Part shown: piece by piece, positions 1 to 8,880 of the stretch | Layout of the letters: each line of letters starts with the position of its first letter | Position numbering within the stretch: the stretch's first letter is position 1 | From: Aureimonas sp. Leaf427 | GTDB lineage: Bacteria; Pseudomonadota; Alphaproteobacteria; Rhizobiales; Rhizobiaceae | Assembly (NCBI RefSeq): GCF_001425485.1 | Contig: NZ_LMQW01000001.1 | Coordinates: forward strand, 471,016-535,015 | Reading direction: 5' to 3' | DNA: 64,000 nt | Translations under genes and position numbers: made by a program | The notes under the pieces: generated by a model | Told to the model about the DNA's origin: nothing | What the model saw: the letters and a program-made list of their open reading frames with translations, nothing else | Database searches by the model: none

Positions 1-190
1 ACAAGGCCGCATGAATTTTCTTGCGTCTTAAGTCTTGCGCAAGGCTTCCGGCGTATCCATCTTGTGAGGACACGAGGATGGTCGGAGAAATCCAGACCTC
101 TCGCCGTCCCGGCCTTCGCGGCTCGTCCGACCACGGATGTACTGGCGAGGTGAGTCAGAAGGCCTCGAGACTCTTAGCAATAAGACGCAG
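1..190. other. Unassigned region at window start
   Basis: I see no convincing gene here. Open frames that cross this stretch on both strands are compositional shadows without ribosome binding sites. It ends in a strong hairpin terminator (191-221), so it may hold the 3' end of a transcript, possibly a small RNA or leader, but I recognise no tRNA, tmRNA or known RNA motif. Confidence 0.4.
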
Positions 191-221
191 AGCCGCCGGC
201 GGAAACGCCCGGCGGCTTTTT
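191..221 (+). terminator. Rho-independent terminator
   Basis: GCCGCCGGCG (192-201) pairs with CGCCCGGCGGC (206-216) around a GAAA loop with one bulged C, followed by a run of five T. This is an intrinsic terminator reading rightwards. It lies about 110 bases before the DUF3140 gene, so it must end a transcript that starts upstream. Confidence 0.75.
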
Positions 222-330
222 CGTGTCCGGGTCTCCCCACCGTCAGCGGCGCCCTGCCGCAGCCCCCTCTCCCCCGCATCCTTCGCGGCGCGACCGGCGT
301 TGCCGTCCGAGGAAACCCCGGAGAGGCGAG

Positions 331-678
331 ATGGCCGAGAGCAAGACCGACCACGACGACACGATGAAGGACTTCGCCGAGGCCGTGAACATGACGCCGG
401 CCGAGCTGGAAAAGTGGCTGAAGACCGAGGAGAGCAAGGAGGTCGGCTGGCCGAAGGATGGCAGCGCGAAGGAGTCCGTCGGACATGCCTCGGGCAGGCG
501 CATCGTCGAGATCAAGCGCACGAAGAAGGCCGATCTCACCGAGGACGATCTCGCCCATATGAAGAAGGTCGTCGGCTACGTGCATCGCCACCTGAAGCAG
601 CGCCCGGACGGCGACGTCTCGCAAACCCGCTGGCGCTACTCCCTGATGAACTGGGGCCACGATCCGCTGAAGACCTGA
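331..678 (+). CDS. DUF3140 family protein
   Basis: A 115-residue soluble protein of the DUF3140 family, whose function is unknown. Family-typical stretches are the early MTPAELEKWL, a central SGRRIVEI followed by KKADLTEDDLAHM, and the C-terminal RWRYSLMNWGHDP. Length fits the family. The ATG at 331 is chosen because GGAGAGG lies just upstream; a longer reading frame from 223 is low-complexity Arg/Pro sequence and is not supported. It is convergent with the ydfG-like gene, and its stop codon lies inside a large hairpin (674-731). Family assignment rests on recalled sequence similarity; no catalytic residues are known. Confidence 0.85.
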   Translation: MAESKTDHDDTMKDFAEAVNMTPAELEKWLKTEESKEVGWPKDGSAKESVGHASGRRIVEIKRTKKADLTEDDLAHMKKVVGYVHRHLKQRPDGDVSQTRWRYSLMNWGHDPLKT

Positions 679-731
679 CCGGCGGCACGCGGCGTCGCGA
701 GAGCCCGCGACGGGCCGGGCCGCCGGTCAGG
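674..731. other. Compound hairpin between convergent genes
   Basis: CCTGACCGGCGGC (674-686) and GCCGCCGGTCAGG (719-731) are perfect 13-base inverted arms. Inside them GTCGCG (694-699) pairs with CGCGAC (706-711). The left arm includes the TGA stop of the DUF3140 gene. There is no T run on either side, so it may block exonucleases or act as a factor-dependent end rather than as a classical terminator. Confidence 0.6.
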
Positions 732-802
732 GCGCTTCAGTGTTCGACGAGCAATCGAGGCGTCGCGGCGCCGGATGCCGCGACGCCGGCGGGCTGCGCG
801 GT

Positions 803-1552
803 TCAGCTTTCGCGGTGGACGGCGAAGGGCCCGAAGCTCTGGCTGACCGGCATGACCTCCAGGCTGTTGACGTTCACATGCGGCGGCTGGTTCGCGACCC
901 AGAAGATCGTCTCGGCGATGTCCTCCGGCTGGAGCGCGTTGGCTCCGCCATAGAGCTTGTCGTAGGCCTCCTGGTTGCCGCCGGTGCGCACCAGCGTGAA
1001 CTCGCTTTCGCAGAGGCCGGGCTCGATCGAGGTGACGCGCACGCCCTTGCCCTGGAGATCGGCCCGCAGGCCCAGCGAGAACTGGCGCACGAAGGCCTTG
1101 GTGCCGCCATAGACGTTGCCGCCCGGATAGGGCCAGTTGGAGGCGACGGAGGCGATGTTCACGATGGCGCCCCGCCGCTGCACGAGCCCCGGCAGAAGCT
1201 GGTGCGTCACCGTCACGAGCCCGGTCACGTTCGTGTCGATCATCGTCGTCCACTGGTCGAGGTCGCACTGGTCGGCCGGCGCCGTGCCGAGGGCGAGACC
1301 GGCATTGTTGACGAGGAGATCGATCTCCGCGAAGGCGCCGGGCAGGCCGTCCAGCGCCGCGCGCGTGGCGGCGGCATCCGTGATGTCGAAGGCGAGCGGG
1401 TGGAAGCTGGCTCCGAGTTCCTCGGCCAGCGCGGACAGCCGCTCGGCCCGCCGTCCCGTGCCGACGACCCGCCAGCCTGCCCCGGCGAAACGCCGTGCCG
1501 TCGCCGCGCCGAAACCGGAGGTCGCGCCGGTGATGAGGAGGGTCTTCGTCAC
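803..1552 (-). CDS. ydfG: YdfG-like NADP-dependent 3-hydroxy acid dehydrogenase (SDR)
   Basis: A 249-residue classical short-chain dehydrogenase. The cofactor motif GATSGFG is at residues 9-15, with GTGRR following beta-2 as expected for NADP. NNAG is at 82-85, and the catalytic set is Ser135 or Ser138, Tyr148 and Lys152 in YGGTK. The whole protein closely resembles E. coli YdfG, including NNAGLALG, WPYPGGNVYG and a C-terminal MPVSQS. YdfG oxidises serine, allo-threonine and other 3-hydroxy acids and reduces malonic semialdehyde; the exact substrate here is inferred. The start is GTG at 1552, with AAGGA about ten bases upstream. It is transcribed alone, convergent with DUF3140. Confidence 0.88.
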   Translation of the reverse strand: MTKTLLITGATSGFGAATARRFAGAGWRVVGTGRRAERLSALAEELGASFHPLAFDITDAAATRAALDGLPGAFAEIDLLVNNAGLALGTAPADQCDLDQWTTMIDTNVTGLVTVTHQLLPGLVQRRGAIVNIASVASNWPYPGGNVYGGTKAFVRQFSLGLRADLQGKGVRVTSIEPGLCESEFTLVRTGGNQEAYDKLYGGANALQPEDIAETIFWVANQPPHVNVNSLEVMPVSQSFGPFAVHRES

Positions 1553-1781
1553 GATGGCTGTCCTTGAGAAGGAGGAGGAAGAAGCGTCGGAAGGGAGATC
1601 GACGATTCGAAGCGCCCGATCAAGACCTCGCCCGCCGCGTGGGGCGCCGGCTGGAAGCTCAAAGTCAAGCCGCCGCCATTGCGTGGCCGGCTATAAATTG
1701 CCACCCGGCTAAAATCTTGTCCCGTTGTCGAAGGGGCCGGACGCGACGTAAGCTTTTCAAAAAACGGAAGCATTCTGGCCG

Positions 1782-3422
1782 GTGACGATCGACCTTCAGA
1801 CCTTATCGCGGGACGGGCTCGAAGCGGAGGTGAGACGCCTGCGCGGGCTCCTGCGCGGCGATCCCGAAACGCGGCCCGAAACGCGGAACGCGCCGGATCT
1901 TTCGGACGGCGCCGGCGGGACGGTGGCGCACGACCGCACGCGTCTGGCCGAAGAGCGTCTCGACCTCGCGCTCGAGGCCGCAGGCGCCATCGGCTGGTGG
2001 GACTGGAACGTTCCGGCCGATCTCTGCAAGTCGAGCCCCAGTTTCGCGCGCATCTTCGGCATCGATCCCGACCGTGCGGCGATGGGCCTGCCCCGCTCGG
2101 CCTATTCGGGCGCCGTCCACCCGGACGACCGCGCCCGCGTCGCCGCCGATATCGAAGCGGCGCTGGCGGCGGGCGGAAGCTTCAACCACGAGCTGCGGAT
2201 CGTCGATCGGAGCGGCACCGTCATCTGGGTCTACGGGCATGGACGCTGCGAGCACGATGCGGCGGGGCGCCCTGTGCGCTGCACCGGCATCGCGCTCGAC
2301 ATTTCCGGCCGCAAGGCGAGCGACGCGCGAAAGAGCGCCCTCGTGGACCTCGGCGACGCCCTGCGCGACGTCGAGGATGTCGGCGAGATCGCCTATATCG
2401 CGGCCGAGGTCATGGCACGGGCGCTCCATGCGACGCGGGCCGGTTTCGGCGTCGTCGATCCCGTGCGCGAGACCGTGCTCATACAGCCGGACTGGCGCGC
2501 GCCGGGCGTCGCCAGTCTCGCCGGCCTCCATCGGTTCCGGGACTACGGCTCCTTCATCGACGATCTGAAGCGCGGCGAGGCGGTGATCATTCCCGACGTC
2601 GCGAGCGATCCGCGCACGGCCGGGACCGCCGAGGCCCTCGCCGCGATCGGCATCCGCGTCCTCGTCAATCTCCCGATCATCGAGCACGGGCGCTTCGTCT
2701 TCGTGGTCTTCGTCCATCACGACCGGCCCCATGCCTGGAACGACGCGGAAATCGCCTTCGTGCGCAACGTCGCCGACCGCGCGCAATCGGCGATCGCGCG
2801 CCTGCGGGCCGAGGAGCAGCGCCGCCTTCTCCACCGCGAGCTCGGGCACCGGCTGAAGAACAACGAGGCCATGGTCCAGGCCATCGTCACCCAGACGCTG
2901 CGCAACGCTCCCGATCTCGCCACCGCCCGTTCCGCCCTCACCGAGCGTCTCCAGGCACTCGGCCGCGCCCACGACGTCCTGTTTTCCGGCGAGACGCAGA
3001 ATGCCGAGGTCGCGGCCGTGATCGACGGCGCGCTGTCGCTGCACGACGACGGCCAGGGCCGCATCGCCGCGCAAGGCCCGCCGCTGAAGATGACCGCGCC
3101 CGTCGCGCTGTCCATGGCGCTGATCCTGCACGAGCTGGCGACCAACGCGGCCAAATACGGGGCGCTCTCGGTGCCGGACGGCAAGGTGCGCGTCACCTGG
3201 GCGACGGAGGCGACGTCGGAGACGGAGGGCGTCTTCACGCTGGTCTGGCGCGAGGATGGCGGCCCCGCCGTCGCTCCGCCGACGCGCAAGGGCTTCGGCA
3301 CGCGGCTGATCGAGCGCGGGCTCGGCGGCACCGCCGGCGGCACCGTGCGCCTCGCCTATGACGAAGGCGGCTTCACCTGCGAATTCGGCGCCCCGCTCGG
3401 CGACATCGGCCCGAACGTCTGA
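1782..3422 (+). CDS. HWE-family sensor histidine kinase with PAS and GAF domains
   Basis: A 546-residue soluble sensor kinase without membrane segments. Residues about 60-178 form a PAS fold (GWWDWN, VHPDDR, DISGRK), residues about 185-340 a GAF-like domain (DVASDPRT, FVRNVADRAQ), then the HWE kinase core. The phosphoacceptor is His356 in ELGHRLKNN. The N box is LHELATNAAKYG near 449-460, the family WxE motif is Trp489-Glu491, and a glycine-rich GFGTRLIERGLGG follows. HWE kinases are common in alphaproteobacteria and often sense light or redox; a LOV-type cysteine motif is not evident, so the signal is unknown. GTG start at 1782 with GGAAG upstream. No response regulator is adjacent. The stop codon abuts a TACCGACG repeat end. 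Confidence 0.9.
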   Translation: MTIDLQTLSRDGLEAEVRRLRGLLRGDPETRPETRNAPDLSDGAGGTVAHDRTRLAEERLDLALEAAGAIGWWDWNVPADLCKSSPSFARIFGIDPDRAAMGLPRSAYSGAVHPDDRARVAADIEAALAAGGSFNHELRIVDRSGTVIWVYGHGRCEHDAAGRPVRCTGIALDISGRKASDARKSALVDLGDALRDVEDVGEIAYIAAEVMARALHATRAGFGVVDPVRETVLIQPDWRAPGVASLAGLHRFRDYGSFIDDLKRGEAVIIPDVASDPRTAGTAEALAAIGIRVLVNLPIIEHGRFVFVVFVHHDRPHAWNDAEIAFVRNVADRAQSAIARLRAEEQRRLLHRELGHRLKNNEAMVQAIVTQTLRNAPDLATARSALTERLQALGRAHDVLFSGETQNAEVAAVIDGALSLHDDGQGRIAAQGPPLKMTAPVALSMALILHELATNAAKYGALSVPDGKVRVTWATEATSETEGVFTLVWREDGGPAVAPPTRKGFGTRLIERGLGGTAGGTVRLAYDEGGFTCEFGAPLGDIGPNV

Positions 3423-3431
3423 TACCGACGG
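3420..3431 (+). repeat. Repeat end fused to stop codon, copy 1
   Basis: TGATACCGACGG begins with the TGA of the HWE kinase gene. TACCGACG also follows the stop codons of three other genes (3752-3765, 15535-15550 and, on the minus strand, 31117 downwards). At 15538 and 31063 it is the outer end of a longer inverted repeat. Confidence 0.5.
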
Positions 3432-3505
3432 CCCCGACGAGGGACGTCACCCCGCCACCCGGATATGCCTGGGTCGGGGGCCTGCCGACGGGGAGACGAC
3501 ACGCG

Positions 3506-3754
3506 ATGGCCGATAAGGTGCTTCACATCGTCCAGCAGTTCGAGCGCATGGGCAAGAAGCTCGTCGCCGGGCGCGCCATGGAGTTCAAGACGGCCGAGGA
3601 GGCGATCGCGCGGGCCGAGCGGGATGCGGCGCGCATGGCCGGCGTCGTCGCGCTTTCCCAGACGATCGACCTCGACACCGGAGAGGTCGTGGAGGAACCC
3701 GTGATCCACGCCCGCCACGGCGAACTGCCCAAGGAGTTCCAGCCGGACGACTGA
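3506..3754 (+). CDS. Small conserved hypothetical protein
   Basis: An 82-residue acidic soluble protein that I do not recognise as a named family. It is predicted mostly helical in the first 45 residues (VLHIVQQFERMGKKL, AEEAIARAERDAARM), followed by an IDLDTGEVVEEP segment and a charged end. The ATG at 3506 is preceded by GGGGAG at a good distance, and amino-acid use is ordinary, so it is very likely a real gene. It lies alone between the HWE kinase and the HAD phosphatase on the same strand. The TGA stop is immediately followed by the TACCGACGAGC repeat end. No function can be assigned. Confidence 0.7.
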   Translation: MADKVLHIVQQFERMGKKLVAGRAMEFKTAEEAIARAERDAARMAGVVALSQTIDLDTGEVVEEPVIHARHGELPKEFQPDD

Positions 3755-3765
3755 TACCGACGAGC
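3752..3765 (+). repeat. Repeat end fused to stop codon, copy 2
   Basis: TGATACCGACGAGC starts with the stop codon of the small hypothetical gene and matches the outer arm of the 15538-15755 inverted repeat (TACCGACGAGC). Similarity ends after the C at 3765. Confidence 0.55.
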
Positions 3766-3872
3766 GAGGCGGGAAGACCGATCGGCGCCCAGCCTTGCGC
3801 CCTCGGCGCGAAGCGGCCAAGAGATCGCTTTAAGCCCAGCCGTGCCGCACGGCCCCCATCGAGGAACCGGCC

Positions 3873-4553
3873 ATGACGCGCACCAGCGCCCTCCCCTTCG
3901 GCGAGACGACCTTCGACGCGATCCTCTTCGACATGGACGGGACGCTCCTGTCGTCCATCGAGGCGACCGAGCGCGTCTGGTTCGCCTGGGGTCGCCGGCA
4001 CGGTCTCGACATGGAGACGCTGATGCCCAAGCTCCACGGCATGCGCGCGATCGACACGATCGGCCGCCTGGCGCTTCCCGGCGTCGATCCGGCGGTCGAA
4101 GCCGCGCAGATTCTCGCGGACGAGATCGCCGATACCGGCGGCGTCGTGCCGATCGAGGGCGTTCTCGCCTTCCTCGCCAGCCTGCCCGCCGACCGCTGGG
4201 CGATCGTGACCTCGGCGCCCCGCGCTCTGGCCGAGCGCCGGCTTTTCGTCGCCGGCGTGACGCCGCCGGCCGTCGTCGTCACCGCCGATGACGTCTCGCG
4301 CGGCAAGCCCGCGCCGGACTGCTTCCAGCTGGCCGCCGAGCGCCTCGGCTTCCGCGCCGAGAACTGCCTCGTCTGCGAGGACGCCCTGGCCGGCATCGCG
4401 GCGGGCGAGGCGGCGGGCGCCTCGGTGCTCGTCATCACCGCGACCCACACCCATCCCGTGGAGACCGGCCATCCGACGACGCCCGGCTATGGCGACCTGC
4501 GCGCCGAGGCGACGGCGGACGGCACGATCCGCGTCACCCGCGCCGGCGCCTGA
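3873..4553 (+). CDS. HAD-superfamily sugar or glycerol phosphatase
   Basis: A 226-residue haloacid dehalogenase-type phosphatase. Motif I is DMDGT (Asp20 nucleophile, Asp22 acid/base). Motif II is TSAP (Thr113/Ser114), motif III is Lys145 in GKPAPD, and motif IV is Glu169-Asp170 in CEDALAG. The helical cap between residues 25 and 95 and the overall layout resemble the YfbT/GPP-like group that dephosphorylates hexitol phosphates, 2-deoxyglucose-6-phosphate or glycerol phosphate. The physiological substrate is not determined by the sequence. ATG at 3873 has GAGGAACC upstream. It is monocistronic and convergent with the mechanosensitive channel gene. Confidence 0.87.
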   Translation: MTRTSALPFGETTFDAILFDMDGTLLSSIEATERVWFAWGRRHGLDMETLMPKLHGMRAIDTIGRLALPGVDPAVEAAQILADEIADTGGVVPIEGVLAFLASLPADRWAIVTSAPRALAERRLFVAGVTPPAVVVTADDVSRGKPAPDCFQLAAERLGFRAENCLVCEDALAGIAAGEAAGASVLVITATHTHPVETGHPTTPGYGDLRAEATADGTIRVTRAGA

Positions 4554-4571
4554 TCTCCCTTTCGGGCGGCG

Positions 4572-6908
4572 TCAGGCCGGCGCGACCAGCTGGATGCCGT
4601 CCTTGCGCAGCCGCTCCAGGAGCGCGAAGAGCACCGCGCTGCGCGCGCTGTAGACCGCGCGCGGGCCCGAGACGAAGGCGAAGGACTTGAAGGCGACCTG
4701 CCCGCCCTCGATCCCGTCGATGAAGACCGAGGGCGCCGGCTCCGAGAGCACGGCATTGTGCTCGGCATAGACCTCCATCAGCATCGCCTTCACCGCCGCC
4801 ACGTCGACGTCGAGCGGGGCCGCGAACTGGATCTGGATGCGGCCGAGCGGGTTGGCCAGCGTCATGTTGCGGATCGACTTGGTGATCAGCTCGGAATTCG
4901 GGACGATCAGCGTCGAGCGGTCCGCGATCTGGATCTCGGTCGAGCGCACGCTGATGCGCTTCACGTCGCCCTCGTCCGTGCCGATCCGCACAGTGTCGCC
5001 GATCTTCACGGGCCGTTCGGCCAGCAGGATCAGCCCCGAGATGAAGTTCTGCGTGATCGCCTGGAGGCCGAAGCCGATGCCGACCGAGAGGGCGGAGACG
5101 ACGAGCGCGATGCGCTCGACGCCGATGCCGAGCGCGGTCATGGCCCAGAAGCCGGCGAGGATGATGCCGGCATAGCTGACGATGGTCGAGACCGAGTTGC
5201 GCGCGCCCTGGTCGAGATCGGTGGCGGGCAGGAAGCGCTCGTCCAGCCAGTGGCGCACGGCGCGCATCAGCGTGATGCCGATGATCAGCGCGACGGCCGC
5301 TTTCAGGATCGCGCCGGGCACGAGCGTGACGCCGCCGACCGTGATCTCGGCCGAGGCGCTGAACTGGTAGAAGAGCGAGCTGGCGCCCGGTCCGAGCGGG
5401 CCGGAGAGCAGCAGCGCGGCGAGGACGAGAATGCCGATCCGCAAGAGGGCCGAGATGACGACGCCGAGCTGGCCCACCTGCGAACGGCGGATGCCGAGCC
5501 CGGAATGGAGCGAATGGCCGAGCCGGCTGTCCGGCGAGATGAAGGTCGTGCAGAGATCGTCGACGACGATGAGGAGCAGATAGGCCGTCGCCGCCACGAT
5601 CGCCGTCCAGATCGTCTGGCGGCTGAGGAAGAGCGCGAAATTGACGTAGCCCTGCAGCGCCGCGACGATCGAGACGGCGACGGCGACCCAGGCGAGGATG
5701 GTCGCCAGCGTCACTATGGTCGTGCGTGCGTTCGGCTCGCGCCCGGCATCCTCGGGATGGCTGCGCCGCAGCCGGCCGAGGCTGACGAGGACGGCGACGA
5801 TGAGGCCGATATAGGTGAAGGCGACGACGTAGTTGAGAAGGATCGCGCCGACGCGGCTGATGCCGAAGGCGCGGCCGGTCTCCACCACGAAAACGCCGGC
5901 GAGCGTCAGGATCGCGCCGAGCGTCGGATAGGAGCGCAGCTTGCGGGCCGCCTCGTCGCTGATCGGCAGAAGGCGCCAGGCGGGCTGGCCGACGAGGAGC
6001 AGCCCCGCGCCGAGCGACACCATGAAGGCGCCGATCGAGGCGGTGACGGTCATGGCTTCCGCCAGGGGGCGCGTGCCCGTCGTCAGGATGTTCGCCCAGT
6101 TCATCGCGACGAAGAGCGCGATGAAGGCGACGGTGGAGGTGGCCGTGCCGACGAAGACGAACCAGACCGCGAGCGCCGAGCGCCGGGCACGCGTGCCCGC
6201 GACCTGATTGACCGCGAAGTTCCGCCCGAGCTGGCGCAGGCGCCGGCGCACGGGGCCGAGGAGGAGGCCGGCCAGGACGAGGCTGGCCGTGAGCACGGCG
6301 AAGCGCTGCAGCGTCGCCTCGCCCGGAATGCGCAGGACCTGATCGTGGATGAAGTCCCAGAACCGCGCCATGTCGTCGGGAAAGCGGTCGGCGGCGTCCA
6401 TCCAGAGCTTGGGCGACAGAGGCGAGGCCACCTGCTGGAACGTGTCGCGGCTGAAGGCCTCGTTGATCTCCCGGATCATCCGGTCGATCATCTCCTTGGC
6501 ATCGGCGGCCAGCAGCCGGCCGCGCTTGATGGCGCTGTCGATGCCGTCCCGCTCCTCCGTCAGCTTGGCGCGCTGCGCCTTCACGTCGGGCGCCTCGCCG
6601 TCGGAGGGCTCGCCGAGCTCGGCGATGCGGGCGTTGATGGCGGCGAGCTGCGGGTCGAGCAGGGCCACCATGGCGTTGGCCGTCGTGCCGACGACGATGC
6701 CCCGGTCGCGCAGCTCCACCTTCTGGTCGGCCGTCACGGCCCGATCGGCCTCCGCGGTGATGGCCTTCAGTTCGGCCGTCTGCTGGTCGAGCACGACGAG
6801 AGGATCGGGCGCGGCCTCCTGCGCCCCGGCGCCGGGCGCCGGGACGAGGAGGAAGAGGCAGAGAAAGAGGGCGGCGAGGAAGCCGCCGGGAGAGCTGCGC
6901 AACGTCAT
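4572..6908 (-). CDS. Large mechanosensitive channel, MscS family with DUF3772
   Basis: A 778-residue inner-membrane channel. From the chosen ATG at 6908 there is a clear signal peptide (hydrophobic residues about 9-27, AGAQ cleavage). A periplasmic helical domain of about 200 residues (DUF3772 type) follows, then roughly ten membrane segments. The C-terminal MscS core carries GIGFGLQ and NFISGLILL for the pore helix, then ERPVKIGDTV and IVPNSELI in the beta domain. This is the multi-helix MscK/YbiO-like class that releases solutes on hypo-osmotic shock. The frame stays open to 7016, but the first 36 residues are Arg/Pro-rich and precede the signal peptide, so I exclude them. The ribosome site is weak. 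Confidence 0.88.
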   Translation of the reverse strand: MTLRSSPGGFLAALFLCLFLLVPAPGAGAQEAAPDPLVVLDQQTAELKAITAEADRAVTADQKVELRDRGIVVGTTANAMVALLDPQLAAINARIAELGEPSDGEAPDVKAQRAKLTEERDGIDSAIKRGRLLAADAKEMIDRMIREINEAFSRDTFQQVASPLSPKLWMDAADRFPDDMARFWDFIHDQVLRIPGEATLQRFAVLTASLVLAGLLLGPVRRRLRQLGRNFAVNQVAGTRARRSALAVWFVFVGTATSTVAFIALFVAMNWANILTTGTRPLAEAMTVTASIGAFMVSLGAGLLLVGQPAWRLLPISDEAARKLRSYPTLGAILTLAGVFVVETGRAFGISRVGAILLNYVVAFTYIGLIVAVLVSLGRLRRSHPEDAGREPNARTTIVTLATILAWVAVAVSIVAALQGYVNFALFLSRQTIWTAIVAATAYLLLIVVDDLCTTFISPDSRLGHSLHSGLGIRRSQVGQLGVVISALLRIGILVLAALLLSGPLGPGASSLFYQFSASAEITVGGVTLVPGAILKAAVALIIGITLMRAVRHWLDERFLPATDLDQGARNSVSTIVSYAGIILAGFWAMTALGIGVERIALVVSALSVGIGFGLQAITQNFISGLILLAERPVKIGDTVRIGTDEGDVKRISVRSTEIQIADRSTLIVPNSELITKSIRNMTLANPLGRIQIQFAAPLDVDVAAVKAMLMEVYAEHNAVLSEPAPSVFIDGIEGGQVAFKSFAFVSGPRAVYSARSAVLFALLERLRKDGIQLVAPA

Positions 6909-7064
6909 CGGCTCGGTCGGCGGCGCGCTCGGCGCCGCCCCTTGTTGAATCGGAAGGCCGTCCGTTAGCCCCCGATCATGGCGAAGTCGACATCGCCGCC
7001 GAAATTCATGCTGCATCGCAGCGATCTCGCGCCGTCGTGAGCTCCTGGCGGTCGGACGCCCTCC

Positions 7065-8876
7065 CTACACCGGCTCCCCCGAAAGCGTCGCCGCCGTCTG
7101 GATCAGGGCGAGATGCGTGAGGCCCTGCGGCATGTTGCCGAGGAAGGAGAAATCCTCGGGGTCCATCATCTCCGGCAGAATGCCGGCTCCGGCATCGAGG
7201 AGAGCCACGAGCCTGTCGAAGCGCCCGCACGCCTCCTCGCGATGGCCGAGAAGGGCAAGGCCCTCGACGACCCAGAACGAGCAGGCGAGGAAGCAGCCCT
7301 CGTCCTTCTCCACGCCGTTGTAGCGATAGTGCAGCTCGCCCCGCCGCAGCTCCCTGTCGATCGCGCGCAGCGTCTTCTCCAGCCGCTCGCGCCCGTCGAA
7401 GCCGAAGCGCACGGCCAAAGCCAGCGAGGCGTCGAGCTTGGTGGAGCCGGGAAAGAAGACGTAGGACTGGAGCTTCTCCGACCAGCAGTTCTCGTCGATC
7501 CAGGCGACGACCCGATCGCGCGCCCGGGCCCAGCGCTCGCGCGAGGTGCCGGGAATATGGCCGCCATCGGCCAGCTCCACCGCGCGCGCCAGCGCCTGCC
7601 AGGCCGAGATCTTCGACATCGTGTAATGTTCGCGCTCCTCCAGCTCCCAGATGCCGCAGTCCTTCTGGCGCCAGCGCTCGGCGCATTCGTCTGCGGTGCG
7701 GGCGAGCGTCGCGGCGCTCTTCGGGTCGAGCACATGGCCGGCGGCCACGAAGCGCGCGGCCGTCTCCAGAATGTCGCCGTAGATGCCGTGCTGATGCTGG
7801 TCGGCGGCCTGGTTGCCGGCGAGAACCGGCCTGGAATCGCGATAGCCCGGCAGATCCACCTCGCGCATCTCGCCCAGCATCCGGCCGTCCAGCCGGTAGC
7901 AGACCTTGGCACCGTGCTCGTCCAGCCGCTTGATCAGCCAGGTGAAGGCCGCCTTCGCCTCGGCCATGGCGCCGATGCGCATGAAGGCCTTGATCGTGTA
8001 GGAGGCGTCGCGAATCCAGGCATAGCGGTAGTCGTAGTTCTTCGTGCCGCCGATGCCCTCGGGCAGCGAGGTCGTCGCCGCCGCCGCGATGGCGCCGGTC
8101 GGAGAATAGAGAAGCAGCTTCAGCGCCAGGGCCGAGCGGAGCACGAGCGGGCGGTGCAGCCCGTCATAGCGCATGTTGCCGCTCCACTCGCGCCATTCGG
8201 CATCGGTCGTGTCGATGCGCCGGTCGATGGTCTCGGCGGCTTCCGCCACGAGCGGCTCGTCCTCGCCGGCGATGATCGCGACCACCTGCCGCTCGCCCGC
8301 CCCGACCTCGATCGCGCCGAGAATGCCGTCGTCGGCCTCCTCGCCGATCTCGACGCCCTCGCTGTAGCGCAGCATGCCGATGACGCTGCCGGCGTGGAAG
8401 GTCGTCGCATTGTCGTTGCGCGACAGGAAGGGGCAGATCGTGTCGGCCCGCGTGCCGAAGCGCAGCTGCAGCCGGAAGCGCACGCGACCGCTCAGGCCCT
8501 CGACGCGCCGCGCCAGCTCGCACCAGGGCAGGCGCCCGGCCGTGCCGCTGTTCAGCGACTCCGTCAGCCGCGCGGCTCCGCTCATCGTGACATAGGTCGT
8601 CTCCAGCACGTTGGAGCCGTCGAGATAGCGGCGGCTGACCTCGAAGGGCTCGTCCGGCGTCAGGAGGAAGCAGCCGCCGGAGGTTTCGGCGAGCAGCCGG
8701 TCGAACATCGGCGGCGTGTCGAGATTGGGCACGCACCACCAGTCGATCGAGCCGTCCGTGCCGATCAGCGCCACGGAGCGCCCGTCGCCGATCGCGGCAT
8801 AGGAGGAAAGCGGCAGATAGCCGAGGGTGCGGCGGTCGGCTGCCGTATGGATGTCGTCGGAGCGCTGGTCCATCAT
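7065..8876 (-). CDS. Glycoside hydrolase family 15 (glucoamylase/trehalase type)
   Basis: A 603-residue GH15 enzyme. The N-terminal part has LGYLPLSSYAAIGDGRS and DGSIDWWCVP, followed by a beta domain. The (alpha/alpha)6 catalytic barrel has YDYRYAWIRDASYT, the signature of bacterial GH15 proteins. There is no signal peptide, so it is cytoplasmic. GH15 members hydrolyse terminal alpha-glucosidic bonds of maltodextrins, and some act as alpha,alpha-trehalases; sequence alone does not separate these. The start is ATG-ATG at 8876/8873. The ribosome site GAGG overlaps the TGA of the upstream GMC gene four bases away, which implies translational coupling. It is the last gene of the subunit-3/GMC/GH15 operon. 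Confidence 0.9.
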   Translation of the reverse strand: MMDQRSDDIHTAADRRTLGYLPLSSYAAIGDGRSVALIGTDGSIDWWCVPNLDTPPMFDRLLAETSGGCFLLTPDEPFEVSRRYLDGSNVLETTYVTMSGAARLTESLNSGTAGRLPWCELARRVEGLSGRVRFRLQLRFGTRADTICPFLSRNDNATTFHAGSVIGMLRYSEGVEIGEEADDGILGAIEVGAGERQVVAIIAGEDEPLVAEAAETIDRRIDTTDAEWREWSGNMRYDGLHRPLVLRSALALKLLLYSPTGAIAAAATTSLPEGIGGTKNYDYRYAWIRDASYTIKAFMRIGAMAEAKAAFTWLIKRLDEHGAKVCYRLDGRMLGEMREVDLPGYRDSRPVLAGNQAADQHQHGIYGDILETAARFVAAGHVLDPKSAATLARTADECAERWRQKDCGIWELEEREHYTMSKISAWQALARAVELADGGHIPGTSRERWARARDRVVAWIDENCWSEKLQSYVFFPGSTKLDASLALAVRFGFDGRERLEKTLRAIDRELRRGELHYRYNGVEKDEGCFLACSFWVVEGLALLGHREEACGRFDRLVALLDAGAGILPEMMDPEDFSFLGNMPQGLTHLALIQTAATLSGEPV

Positions 8877-8880
8877 CGCC

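Noticed and set aside
84-190. Possible tRNA or known small RNA before the first terminator
   Set aside because: No T-loop motif, acceptor pairing or other recognisable RNA signature could be built; only the terminator is supported.
4758-6968. 736-codon open frame antisense to the mechanosensitive channel
   Set aside because: Extremely charged, repetitive Asp/Arg/Glu sequence, as expected from the reverse complement of membrane-protein codons in high-GC DNA.
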